Positions 11,030-22,250 of a stretch of DNA of 64,000 bases are shown piece by piece. Both the position numbers and the translations under genes were made by a program. The notes under the pieces were generated by a model that saw nothing but the letters and a program-made list of their open reading frames with translations, was not told the DNA's origin and did not search any database. Within the stretch, counting starts at the first letter, position 1. Every line of letters begins with the position of its first letter. This DNA comes from Pseudoips prasinana (taxonomy: Eukaryota > Arthropoda > Insecta > Lepidoptera > Nolidae). The DNA lies in contig OX621244.1 of assembly GCA_951640165.1 (NCBI GenBank), positions 19,672,001 through 19,736,000 of the forward strand, read 5' to 3'.

Positions 11030-12380
11030 ATAGTCATTTAGTTAAACGTAACGCTGGATAAACCTCCTTCATGATGACTAACATAAACTAATAATTTACT
11101 TACACTGGTAGGAACATTTTTCTATCTTACTATATATCTAAATGTTAATATAATTTCAAGTTGATAAGCAATTTATGGAATATTATAAATTGTCTTCATA
11201 TCATAAAAAATTCTCATTATTATTAAAACCAATGAATGAATCCACATTTAAAACAAATATACTTCTATCGTATTATAATTTCTAATACGATACGATTAGA
11301 TATTAACCAAAAACGGGGCTATTCTATGCCAACAGTAACAAGGAATATCTTTAGTATAAGAACAAGCTATCTCTGCGCTCGTCTTTAAACTGCTGACAAA
11401 TATCTCCATTAGTAATGTAATTGCACATCCACATGCTTCGCGTAGATAATTCTCACCCATTCTCGGTATGGCGATTTAGGCTGCTTTCTCGCACACCAGA
11501 CGAAACACATTAACGATAAAGTCTACTACTAACTACTTCCGCAGATTCCGCATCACCCAGCCATCAGAACATTAAACATAAATGATGTCTATATTAGGTC
11601 TATATTACTTTTCAAATTGACGCCAACAAAATTGATATTTTATATGTTCATCCATTTGCAATCGGTCGGTTGACAATAAGGAAGTTTGTTGTGAACTTTA
11701 TGGTGGAACAACCATCGCCACACCTCTCAATAACAGTATGTGTTCTTTCCTTAAACTTCTGATCACGGTTGTCATGTCCAGCAACTGCACAGTGAATGGA
11801 TTCGGATGTAGAAAACACATGCGTGTGCACACATGAACTTACTCAAAATAGAGTAAACATAGATGGGTAGTCGATGCATAAGTAGATGCTGCATATTAAA
11901 ATTACAAACAACACTTTTCATAGATACGTAAAGTTCACCAATTAAGTATCTCAGTACTACGTAAGATCTCCAAAGGCTGCCAGGATCAGCTTTAAATGTA
12001 ATAATAAGTACTTACAGATTTTCTTCTCACATTACAAATATTCCCTACTCACACTCTATCCAAAACACTATCGCTTGGCTGCAGTGGAAAGCATCAAGAT
12101 CTTCGAAATTAAATTAAACTAGATAACTGTAATGTTCAAAAAATAGTTTACACAAGCCACTACAGAATCACCTTTTCCTCCACTCTATTTCGAGAGTTCA
12201 AGCCACACCAAAGGAATAAATCAAACTTCCTACGCATTTCGCTGTAATTTAATTTTCTTTGAACTAGTGAATGCCTTCCAATGCGGAATAGCCCATACCA
12301 TACCTTTATTTGCAAAGAAAAGGCTCTATAAACTCCGTCCTGGAAATACAAAACTAATATAATAATTTACTTTAAATAAT
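11030..12380. other. No gene seen
   Basis: About 1.35 kb of AT-rich sequence with only short ORFs. A GC-richer patch near 11640-11830 carries a short minus frame, but I recognise nothing in it. Confidence 0.5.
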
Positions 12381-12385
12381 TGACG

Positions 12386-12635
12386 GTCACCGTAGCTGAG
12401 TTGGTAGTGCTCCTGCCTACGAAGCTGGTGGTCCTGGGTTCGAATCCCGGTAAGTGCAAATATTTGTGTGATGAGCACGAATATTTGTTTCTGAGTCAAA
12501 GAAGTTTTCTATGTATTTAAGTATTTATCTATCTATATAAGTATGTATATCTTCGCCTGGTACCCATAGTACAAGCTTTGCTTAGTTTGGGGCTAGGATG
12601 ATCTGTGTGACATTGTCCCAAGATATTATTATTAT
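12386..12635 (+). repeat. tRNA-derived SINE, family A
   Basis: The head contains box A-like TAGCTGAGTTGGTAGTGC and box B GGTTCGAATCC in tRNA-like spacing. The body includes TACCCATAGTACAAGCTTTG and CTTAGTTTGGGGCTAGGATG. It ends in an (ATT)n tail. Same family as 13622-13880 and 15199-15472. Confidence 0.8.
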
Positions 12636-12834
12636 TAATTTCATCATGATTAAATCATACAGGTAACTGTAGCACTGTAACCAGACAGCACTGATTCTTA
12701 TTGATAAATTGGATAGTGGTAGCATTAAAGCGCGACCGTCGTTGGATAGACAAGTTCCATCATAATAATAATATTTAATAAATCGTACCTTAATATAGAC
12801 AGAACTATTCAGAAAATATGTAGTAAAATGCAAC

Positions 12835-13120
12835 TTAAACTATAAATTTCAATAATTAAACCTAAACATAATCTCTTTGACAATAACTTAATACAAGCTA
12901 GCTAAATTTCATTACAATTATAAAATAAATTTTATAAATGTTTTAACAATCCGTGTTATTTAGGTACACGGATTGTTAAAACATTTATAAAATGTTTATG
13001 CTTATATTTTTATATGTAACGAGAAATAATTATGTATACTTAAATATGTTACTACAAACATGTTCTGCTGACTATTTAAAAGCGCTTTTTTAAAGACAAC
13101 TTGAATAAAAACGTTTATTT
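12835..13120 (+). repeat. Unclassified dispersed repeat, copy 1, carrying an internal palindrome
   Basis: It matches 16060-16330 over about 270 bp, sharing TTGACAATAACTTAAT, GAAATAATTAT and AAGCGCTTTTTTAAAG. No ORF. Copy 1 differs from copy 2 by an inverted duplication at 12930-12992. Confidence 0.65.
12930..12992. repeat. Perfect 27-bp inverted repeat, 9-bp loop
   Basis: Arms 12930-12956 and 12966-12992 are reverse complements, centred on ACAATCCGTGT and its inverse. The loop plus right arm is the inverse of sequence expected from the sister copy, so this is a snap-back duplication inside the repeat. Confidence 0.85.
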
Positions 13121-13219
13121 TTTTATAATCTATACTAGGAGCGACCATGCTCATTTATAAAATTCGTAGGATGTGTACCTCTAGTGGTTTTGGCAGTGCA
13201 CGCCGGAATAGCTCGCAGA

Positions 13220-13436
13220 TGGTAGATATTTTCATACTTACTTGACACTTATCGTCATATTTTGGACTTTTCACACAATATCTTTATAAATTGTAGCCTT
13301 TGTGTTATTCTGATATATAAGCTATATTGTTGTAAAGTTTGATTAAAATCCATTCTGTAGCTTTTACGTGAAAGAGTAACAAACATTCCATACTTACGAA
13401 CTTTCGCGTTTATAATATTAGTAGGAGTACTGTTCA
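13220..13436 (-). repeat. Helitron-like nonautonomous repeat fragment
   Basis: The minus strand reads CTACTAATATTATAAACGCG, then GTTTGTTACTCTTTCACG, sharing the 5' segment of the element at 38714-38970. The 3' CTAG end is not evident here. Confidence 0.4.
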
Positions 13437-13621
13437 TCAGATTGGAGAAAAATCTACATTCTATTTGTGTACGGTTCGGTTTCGGTAGTATCGAATAGGT
13501 TTAGTATCTGTAGAAACATCTGCATATTTTTATACTAGAATGCCGAAACGACCGATTCTGTTTTTTTTATTATTTATGGGCACGTTTTACGCGTTACGCC
13601 TAGTTTTTTTTTAATAATTAA

Positions 13622-13880
13622 AATAAAATCCTGGGAAATTATTCACACACGGTTATCTGATCCCAAACTAAGCAGACCTTGTACTATGGAAACCAGATAA
13701 CTGATATACTACATATACTATTATTCTTTTGCAAATACATACTTATATAGATAATTTACACCCAGACTCAGGACAAACAGACATATTCATGCACACAAAT
13801 ATTTGTCCCGGGTGGGAATCGAACCCACGACCTCCGACGTGAAAGGCAGCGTATTTACCAACTACGCCAACAGGCCCATC
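13622..13880 (-). repeat. tRNA-derived SINE, family A
   Basis: The reverse complement starts GGCCTGTTGGCGTAGTTGGT (box A) with GGTTCGATTCC (box B). Its body includes AGTCTGGGTGTAAATTATC and ends with GCTTAGTTTGGGATCAGATA. Confidence 0.85.
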
Positions 13881-14439
13881 AAATTTATTATTTTGATTCT
13901 TGTAGCTTGTAGAAAATATATTAATTTTTTAAACTAAATTTACAAATTACGTCTATTACCATTACCTATTAGAAAAGGACTAAGATTTCAGAATAGCTTC
14001 CTGAAAGTACCCCTTCCATGACTTTGACGTTTGACTTGACGTTAATATCAAACCCAATACATTCATGTGCTTTGTTTAGACATCTATAGATTTTCTTCAA
14101 AAATACTAGATAACTCAGTATACTAAAGTCGCAACCGCTTTATGTGTGGTTATTTTATTCTGTTATTTGATCCTAAGGATTCCAAAGATGGCCTTTATTT
14201 AGTTAAACGTTTGAGAGCTCCTGTTCGTTAATAAAAGGGCACCTTATATTCAATACGAGAGCAATCAAGTTGAAGTAAATGAAATGATATCGAATCATGT
14301 TATAATTAACGTGAGATGGCCTGTGTCTAGTTTCTATTTAATATCGTTTAATGCTATCCCTTCTAAAGAGTCCTTCTTAGAAAGTTCTTTATAAATTAAT
14401 TTACTAACAATACTATTATCTGAATTAAATGTTTGTAAA

Positions 14440-14775
14440 ACTTATTTATTTATTTTCCTATTTTATACTCATTTATTCTTATAAAATTGATATAGAAAAC
14501 AATAATATACAAATAAATACGTAAGAAAACGGAGCTACCCAACGGCGGGGTTATACGCCCTAGGCAGCCGGTGGTCAGGGCGACAGAGTGATGAACCTCC
14601 TCACTATGCATGCCTTTCCCATAATTGCCGCCTTCTGTATGATGCGGCCCTTGACCCAGTGATCGATTGAGAGCCTCTGAAGATGTTGGTCGAGGCTCTT
14701 TACTATGAGACCGATTGCGGTCTCCGTAATCGGTCTATTGAACTACTGGGACAATTATTGTTGAGTTCACATCCC
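14440..14775 (-). pseudogene. Dong/R4-type non-LTR element, 3' fragment
   Basis: The minus strand encodes MWDV.STIIVPVV, KSLDQHLQRL, HWVKG and IVRRFITLSP, then a TGA at 14575-14577. These align with the last 60 residues of the two Dong-type ORFs ending at 51133 and 55109. The fragment is severely 5'-truncated. A 13-bp inverted duplication at 14708-14736 disrupts the coding sequence where the intact copies read a short linker. The 3' UTR continues left to about 14440. Confidence 0.75.
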
Positions 14776-15198
14776 ACATGGCGGTAACCTTGTGAAAAAA
14801 ATCTAAATACTTTGACAATTGTAATTATTATACAAATAAACCCGATACAAACGTATTAACATATTTTAACAATGCCAAAGAAGGTCCAACGTGGTAATTG
14901 ACACGCCTTAGCAAAACGTTCCATTGGCCAATAGTCTCATTCGCAGAATTTCACATTCACAAATTACAGAAAAAAAAAAGATTGTCCTGCTATTTGTAAC
15001 TCCCATTTCATTTTATGAATATTTTATTTAGTTAAAGCGCCGAGTTAACCTATATATTAAGTTAGGGTATAACCTGTCTATTCTGAATTTCATCACAACA
15101 CAATTAGCCTTTTTACGTGATTTTTACTCATAATGTTATTCAAAAGTTTAGAGGAATAAAGGTAGGGAAAATATGGTACAAAATTACAGAAAATCTAA

Positions 15199-15472
15199 AA
15201 TAATAATAATAATATCCTGGGACATGTTCATCTGATCCCAAACTAAGCAGAGCTTGTACTATGGAAACCAGATAACTACTACTACTTACTTACTTAAGAT
15301 ATACTACTTTTCTTTCGTAAATATATACTTATATAGATAATTAGTTCCAGACTCAGGACAAACAGACATATTCATGCACATAAAATATATATCCTGAGTG
15401 GGAACCAATCCCACGAATCATATATATAGCATGAAAGGCAAAAATTTACCAACCACGCCAACCGGCCAATCA
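15199..15472 (-). repeat. tRNA-derived SINE, family A
   Basis: Nearly the same body as 13622-13880 (CCCAAACTAAGCAGAGCTTG, ACTATGGAAACCAGATAACT), ending at an (AAT)n tail on the left. The head at 15400-15472 is worn but tRNA-like. Confidence 0.8.
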
Positions 15473-15714
15473 AAATTATGCTAACACACTTTACAAAGGC
15501 TAATATAAAGATTAAAAAGAATTATTGAAGAAAGACCGAAAATTTCTTCAAAATCATTAATACAAAATCCAGCCGTTTTGGTGTCCATAGGAAACATATT
15601 TACAAGCATCTTTGTTTTATACGTATTTTATATTTCCTTCCAGTGTGTTACGATACTTATCTCATTACTAGTCACAGAAGCTTCATGCTCATCCCTCGAA
15701 GAGCACGGTAAATT

Positions 15715-15905
15715 GTCGATGCTGCGCCTGATCTCTCCCGGCCATGTTGGAATCCGTGCGACTACAGACTGCACCTATATTAGCGTACTCGTTCCTGCAC
15801 TATAAAACGACTTGTTTTGTCGGCTAGTCTCCATTGTCATTGGCCGCTGTAACTATAGTTTGGCCAGGCGCACTGTGTTCTAAACAAAAGCTGACTCCAT
15901 ATTCT
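15715..15905 (+). repeat. tRNA-derived SINE, family B, 5'-truncated
   Basis: It shares GCGCCTGATCTCTC and GGCTAGTCTCCATTG with the full copy at 37661-37985 and the fragment at 17700-17925. The tRNA head is absent. The 75-residue ORF overlapping it is not credible. Confidence 0.6.
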
Positions 15906-15969
15906 TTCACAGGTCTTGAACTCAGCGTAGCTAAGTGTTACCCGAACAGGAATTCAATTGACATTTACG

Positions 15970-16035
15970 TATCATAATCATCACTATTACAGCTGAAATA
16001 GGTCCACTGCTGGACAAGCCTCTCTCAAGAATCAT
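15970..16035 (-). repeat. RTE-type LINE 3' tail remnant
   Basis: A CATAATCATCACTATTACAG tail followed by GGTCCACTGCTGGACAAGCC matches the extreme 3' end of RTE copies at 42190 and 25922. Confidence 0.45.
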
Positions 16036-16059
16036 CTTGGAGATATACGTGTACGTATC

Positions 16060-16330
16060 ACATTGTAGTAAAAATGTAGCTAAAATTTAAAATTTAGATA
16101 ATTAAACCTACACATCATCCTTGACAATAACTTAATTTAAGTTAGCTAAATATCGTTACTGTTATAAAATAAATCTTACTGTAAATTATTTCCTACAATC
16201 CGGGTACCTAAATATCTATATGTACCTAGAAATAATTATAAATTAATTATATATTACCTACTACGAACATGTTCTGACTATTTACAAGCGCTTTTTTAAA
16301 GTCTACGTGAATAAAAACCTTTTTTATTTA
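16060..16330 (+). repeat. Unclassified dispersed repeat, copy 2 (without palindrome)
   Basis: Matches 12835-13120 and shows the arrangement without inverted duplication: ACAATCCGGGTACCTAAATA followed by ATGTACCTAGAAATAATTA. Confidence 0.65.
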
Positions 16331-16689
16331 TTTATTTATTTTATTTTATATATTTAACATTGACCTTATTTGACAATTGGCCATAATCATATCTATATGA
16401 TTATGATCAAATATGTTAGTTGAAGCTTAGTTACTTACGTAAGTGTAATAATATTATTAATTTTAGGATACATCCATTTGAATAACACATCCATTACACG
16501 GAAAGGTTTGATGAGGGTTAATCTCATAGCCTACGTAGTCTATTATATTTCACTGTGGTCGGCTAGGTCGGGTTGCATTATTAGTATCGTTGCCCTAGAG
16601 TATAAGCAGTAATATCGGGGCATATTTACTTCGCAAATTTAAATCTCTCTCTCTAAATCCTTACTTATCATATGAGCAGTGGTTACCCG

Positions 16690-16890
16690 TAGAATTGTTC
16701 ATGCCGTTCTTTGGGACTCTCACATGGCTTAATGACTGTTGCCTAAGGGCTATAATCGAGACCCTTTGAAGCATGGAGACGCTTAGAAATTAAGCCACTT
16801 TGACGGTCACCCATCTATGGACTGACCGCAAGCGTAGTTGCTTAACCTTGCCAATCACTTACGGATCGGTGATAGCATCTGGCTATGAGA
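16690..16890 (-). repeat. 5S rRNA-derived SINE, copy 3
   Basis: The reverse complement has AAGGTTAAGCAACTACGC and CCATAGATGGGTGACCGTC in 5S promoter order, then ATTAAGCCATGTGAGAG as in copy 2. Confidence 0.65.
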
Positions 16891-17313
16891 AATAAATGAT
16901 GCTGTTGTCTGACAGGGTGGGCTTAAGACATTAGTGCCACCGGTAGGTATTTTCCTATTGTGCGAGTAATTTGTCTCTTGACGTGGTCAAGCACCAATAC
17001 TTATATTTGTGAAAACTTATTGAATTAACAGCTGACCTTAAACATAGACACAAAAGCAACCCGGACCGCGACAATGATTTCGTATTCCTCACCATAGAGC
17101 CTTTTGAAATTTCTGGTAGAACATGTTATCAGTGCCCTGACATACTCTGTGTTCGGCTGCTATAATCCTGTTATCACCTTTAATCCTATTTCCTGAAAAT
17201 TAGACCCTTGTTCGCCGCCGGCGACCGGACCTATAAAAGCAAAAAGGTTTTTCGCGGTGCTTGGTGATATAGAAATAAACATGAGTTGAATGAAAATGTT
17301 ATGAATTTTATAA

Positions 17314-17358
17314 AGTTTTTAATTTATCGAGTCATTATGACTCGATAAATTAAAAACT
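17314..17358. repeat. 22-bp palindrome with 1-nt loop
   Basis: AGTTTTTAATTTATCGAGTC plus AT, one T, then its exact inverse. No tRNA-like or terminator context. Confidence 0.85.
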
Positions 17359-17454
17359 CATGATAAATGTATTATATTGAAAGTAAATGGATGTAAAGGT
17401 TTTCAATAAATTTCAATAAACAATCACTAACTTTTACGAAGAAATTATTATTCA

Positions 17455-17560
17455 ATCAGTATATTTGCACATACATACATAGACTCACGCCTGATTCCTA
17501 GAGGGATAGATTTCCATTTGTCACGATCTTTGCACACCTCTTCTGATGATGAATATGGCC
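17455..17560 (-). pseudogene. LINE 3' end fragment
   Basis: The minus frame has [19 protein letters not shown], matching the C-terminal tail of the LINE fragment at 5463-5835. Confidence 0.55.
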
Positions 17561-17699
17561 AATGAGGAAGATTTTCACCTGATGATATGTGTAGCCGGCC
17601 TGTAAAAAGGGATAGATTTGCTTCTTTAAGGTTGCCATGTTTAAATCCCCGGTTGAGTCTAATAGTTTCCATGAAATTTTTCTAATAAAAAAACACCCA

Positions 17700-17925
17700 G
17701 TACCAACCAGTGCTTGGAATCCGCAAGTTGCCGGTATTACTCCTATTGGTCTTGCGCCTGATCTCTCTCTGGCTCACCGTCCCATCGGATTATGACGGAA
17801 AGAAGTGCGAGTGCATGTGTGCGCGAACACATTGCAAGCGTGTCAGAATATGTCCTACGAAATTGGCTAGTCTCCGTTGAGATTAGCCGCCATAGCTGAA
17901 ATTCAGCCAGGACCACTATAATATT
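17700..17925 (+). repeat. tRNA-derived SINE, family B, 5'-truncated
   Basis: CTTGCGCCTGATCTCTCTC, CGTCCCATCGGATTATGACG and GGCTAGTCTCCGTTGAGATT match the body and 3' part of 37661-37985. Confidence 0.65.
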
Positions 17926-18454
17926 GTACTATTATTATGAAGTAATTACGTATCTGTAACTAATAATTTTGACCTAGATTAATAAATGACAATCAATTTC
18001 AGCTTTATGTTAGGCTTGATATCTCTCATACTTCCACAAAAATCAAGTCAATGAACAAAGATTTAATTTATAATTGTTGGCGCAATCCGAATAAAGTACG
18101 CGCGAGAAAGCTATTCGTTTAATTAAAGATTTATTCGAGGCCGGAACTCATTGTTATATGAACATGTATTACTTATGTGTGACATGGAAAGTAATTCTGC
18201 TAGGATGATTTTGGGCTTTAAAGATAAATACTTATTTTCTATTATTAAAGGCACGTTATACCTTAGTCTCGCCTGATGGTATGTTAGCACAGGTCGAGTA
18301 CGACATGGAAAGGGCAAATTTAAGTTAGTTTTTCATTACGTGTGACTGTCTCTTAGTGATGATAATTTGTTCACGTTGCCTATAGACGCTTGCAATATCA
18401 TAGGTATCACTTCAACGTTGTCGATCCTACAGATACCTTTTCACTCATTTTTTG

Positions 18455-18757
18455 GGATTCAAAGGGTAAAACGGGACCCTATTACTAAGACTTCGCTGTC
18501 TGTCTGTTTGTGCGTCTGTCACCAGGCTGTATCTCATCAACCGTAATAGTTAAACAGTTAAAATTTTTACAGATGATGTATTTCTTTTGTCACTATAACA
18601 ACGAATACAAAAAAAATAAATTTAACGGACGAGCAAAAAATTCACGTTTGTTGTATGAGGCTCCTATACAACAAACGTGAATATTTTGCTCGTCTTTATA
18701 GATAATGGTACGGAACCCTTCGTGCGATAGTCCGACTCGCACTTGGCCGGTTTTTTG
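18455..18757. repeat. Dispersed foldback/MITE-like repeat with internal palindrome
   Basis: It ends with CCGACTCGCACTTGGCCGGT before a T run and starts with GGGACCC and GTCTGTCTG-rich sequence, like 24018-24533. An internal inverted repeat (18628-18656 and 18666-18694, 29-bp arms) is centred on ACAACAAACGTGAAT. Confidence 0.55.
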
Positions 18758-18759
18758 AA

Positions 18760-21600
18760 GGATCTCACATCGTAGGTCATTTGGGAACGACAGGAAGTTC
18801 AATCCACAACCTCAGCGTACATGGCTTTTTTACCTAGCTTATGTTATCTGTCATTCACATGTTCGCACTAACTTGGTGCTCTTGAGGAAATAAAATATGC
18901 TTCTAGTGTATGGGTATTATACAACTGAACTTTAAATTTGAATTCGCAGTGACGTATATTTTATATAAATATTTCAATTTTTGTAGGTTAGGTAACGCAG
19001 GAAGCTTTTATACTGAATCCAATTATAATTCACTGCACATACTGCGGGTAATTTGAAACTTTACCCCATGGGTAAAGGTAATACGAATGCCTCGTACTTT
19101 AATGTTTCATACATAAATCAGCTAACCACTAAAGTCTCAGGAACATGTTGAGCAATTTCTTGGTGCAGCATTAAATATAAAACCTCAGGGGAAGATATAT
19201 CTTTCATCGGCATGAAGTGGCGTAAAATATTATGCTATGGCTTGGCGATTTATGAATATCGTCTCATAGTCGCTCCTATTGCATTTAAATTGAATGAGAA
19301 CCATTTGAGAATTGAGTTACTGGGAAAAAGATCGGGCAACTTTTGCTATGACACGCTCCAACGCGTTTTACTTAAAATGCATTTTTCTAAATATGTTAAT
19401 TAGAAGTATTGAGACACAGTTCCAGTTTAAATATAGCTAGTTATTTTTTAACATTAATTTATTTTGCGCGATTTTAAAACTCTTTTGTTGTATCCTTTTT
19501 TGCCGCTATTAAATTAGTTATAGATCAGTTATTGCACAAAAGAACACCGAAATTTCTAGTACAAATCTAGATAATCTTCTATATATATAACTATATTTCA
19601 GTGTGATAAAAGTAAATAATATATATATTTTTTATTCAAACTGTATACGCCCTTTACTTCGCCTAGATTTTGATTTATAGTTGCATAGTTTTTATATAGT
19701 GCGTGGAATGGCAGCTGTTGAGAAACACTGCCTAAAAACTCAGTTAGAATCCTTTTCTAACCAATGTATGTTACGTGATTCCTCCGTTCCTGTTAACCAA
19801 TGTATATTAATAATTCAGAAGGGAATGCTTTCCAGATGGTCCCATATAAATTTTACCTATTATTACCTAAGCTATTGAAAAATAGAATTTATCTTGAATG
19901 ATCTTGTTTGTCGTTGTTGTTAAAGATATTATTTAATGGAGACGCGAGATATATGCTTCTCCACAAAATCGCAACCAACAAAAAGTAAAAAAATATTTTT
20001 TAAACAATATCATTTAAATTTGATTCCTGTAAAGTGATTGTTGGTATTAATTGCAAATGTATATATAGTCCGTAGCTGAAATATTTTGTACCTTTCAGTT
20101 TAAGTTGGTATTTATGTCCTGATTAATGAAGGGGTTTCGTCCACAATAAGAGAGAGTACGGCGGCAGTTTTTGTGGGGGTTTTTAAGTTAGCCTATTCTC
20201 CATTTGCTTAAGACGCCGAGCGCCGAGCACCTGATGGCATTCGGACTGGTACAATGAAAAAATATTGTCCACAATGAAAACAAATTGTCACCTCGTCTTA
20301 CTATTATATTAGCATATCTGAGTTACCGAACCCACCACTTTCTTATTACAGTTAATATTAAAAAAAAAGTTAAGTGTTATAAGCTAAAAGAAAGCCACCC
20401 ATAATAACCAAGATTCTAAACGCGCAACCCATTATAATTACCTACGTAGGTTTTGATTTTAGAAGAAATATTTGACTATTTCCTAATGCTGTATTCCCGG
20501 TGGGTAATTTTTGCTGACTGAAATAAAAAATGGTGACAAAGGTTAGATATTTTTATTTTCAGCCGTGCTCATAAATGTACTTATCAAATGGAACCTTTTT
20601 GTATTAGCCCATTTCTTCGAAGTCTTTGTTGTTGACAAATATTAACGATTTACCGCTCACGGTTTCCTGAAAATATTAAATAGTATAACATAATTTACTG
20701 TAATAACATTTTGTCATCGTATTAGATAAGTTCATTAATGAACTCAAAATTTATGTACATAAATGTAGAAAGAGTTGATTGAAGTCAAATTGCTCATTCC
20801 CCATAAACAATCAATTTACGATACTTAATTCCGATATCATATATAGAGACTATGTCAGAAAGGATAGTTACACAAATGTCAAAAAGTTAACTATTATATA
20901 GATCAAGATTTCAAGACTGTCAAAGTTCATAGTCAAAAGAAAGATAAGGCAAAGGAAATCGTAGGGGTAATTTTGGGCAACTGATAGAAAACTAAAGTTA
21001 AGTGAATATTGACAACGCCAGTGACAAAATAGCCCTATTCATATTTTGGCATACTCTCAATATTTGCGATTTTGATTTGATTTGATAGATATTGATTTTG
21101 TAATATTTAATGTTTTACTTTTAGTTCATACATAACCAAACATTTTCAAAACAATATTTTGACTCCAGAATCCGAATCTATAGAATTTTTTTTTATGAAT
21201 TACTCTTCACATGCCAGCAGTGAGAGTTGTTACTAAGCACTGGATGTTACATTTCAAATATTTATGAATAATTTTGTTACATCTGATGATTTCGTACTTA
21301 ACATGAATAACAGGAAAATACAATTTCCCGCTAAAATGTTTACGTAAAAACCAGTTGGTATCCCAAAATATATTAAAAATTCTCCAAAAAATATCATAAT
21401 AGACATTTTACCGTAGTCCGCAGTCCCGTCTATGTGTAGATACATAGTTATAGTCGGAGTGACCAAAGTTATACAAATTTCAATAAGAATGGTGAATGGT
21501 GGAAAGTTGAAAAATTGAATACACACCTAAAGAAGCTGTAAATCTATAAAAGCTGTCATTTATGTAACAAAGTGAGCTTCCATAAATATAAGTAGGTACC
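18760..21600. other. No gene supported
   Basis: About 2.8 kb of AT-rich sequence. A minus-strand 90-residue hydrophobic ORF at 21254-21526 starts with GTG and has no recognisable family; its hydrophobicity may only reflect base composition. Confidence 0.45.
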
Positions 21601-21604
21601 TAAC

Positions 21605-22250
21605 ATGATGTCATGTTCGGGCTTTGAAACCTAGTACGAACTAGGGGTTTTTGGTGACTTTTGTATCATCGCCAGAATGTTCCAGTTAATTCTAGAACAA
21701 AAGAAAAAGGATAGCTGATGAATAAAATAGGACATACAAAATTATTATTGCAAAAAATGTCATTAGATGGTTCTAGAATAAAAAGATAGAGATGGTGCGA
21801 ATTTCTTGAATGAAAAGAAAGAAGTAAAAGGACAGATTATTATCACTGTTAAAATGTTTAAATTTTGAACAATTTAGCGGTATATCAGCGGCATATCGAA
21901 GCAGAACGATGAGTTTAATTCAAGGGAAATCGAATGCGGATTAAGCGGAACAAATAAAGTGGAAAACTAACAAGTGCAAGTGATCGGTGAAAGTAAACAG
22001 TGTCAAGTGTTCCCAGCACAGTGAGAAATGTGCCGTGTATGTCAGGACTTCAGCTTTGGCAGTGCTCGACATGAGGACTCGTAGGTGCGCCAAGTAGGGA
22101 CTCTAACACAGAGCTAGTCGCCGAGACTATAATAAGTACGTGTTTGTTCCGTGATCTTATTGGTCAACCAACTGCCACTATCGACGCCAATAAAAGTTCC
22201 TTTACAAAAATTACTTGCTTTTCCTATCCTCCGACCAACCACTAGCCACA
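21605..22250 (+). repeat. LTR-like repeat, copy 1 (possible solo LTR)
   Basis: It aligns along its length with the reverse complement of 27290-27965: AAAAAGGATAGCTG, GATGGTTCTAGAAT, TTAATTCAAGGGAAATCGAA and a late AATAAA (GCCAATAAAAGTTCC). A polyadenylation signal near the downstream end and no ORF suggest an LTR. Exact ends and target duplication were not found. Confidence 0.45.

Noticed and set aside
12386..12460. tRNA gene
   Set aside because: Box A and B are present, but the stems do not fold cleanly and the segment continues into a body and tail shared by other copies, so it is a SINE. The same holds for 37661 and 35884.
21254..21526. Minus-strand 90-residue hydrophobic ORF with an acceptor-like AG upstream
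   Set aside because: GTG start, no partner exon, no recognisable family; AT-rich DNA often gives Phe/Ile-rich open frames.
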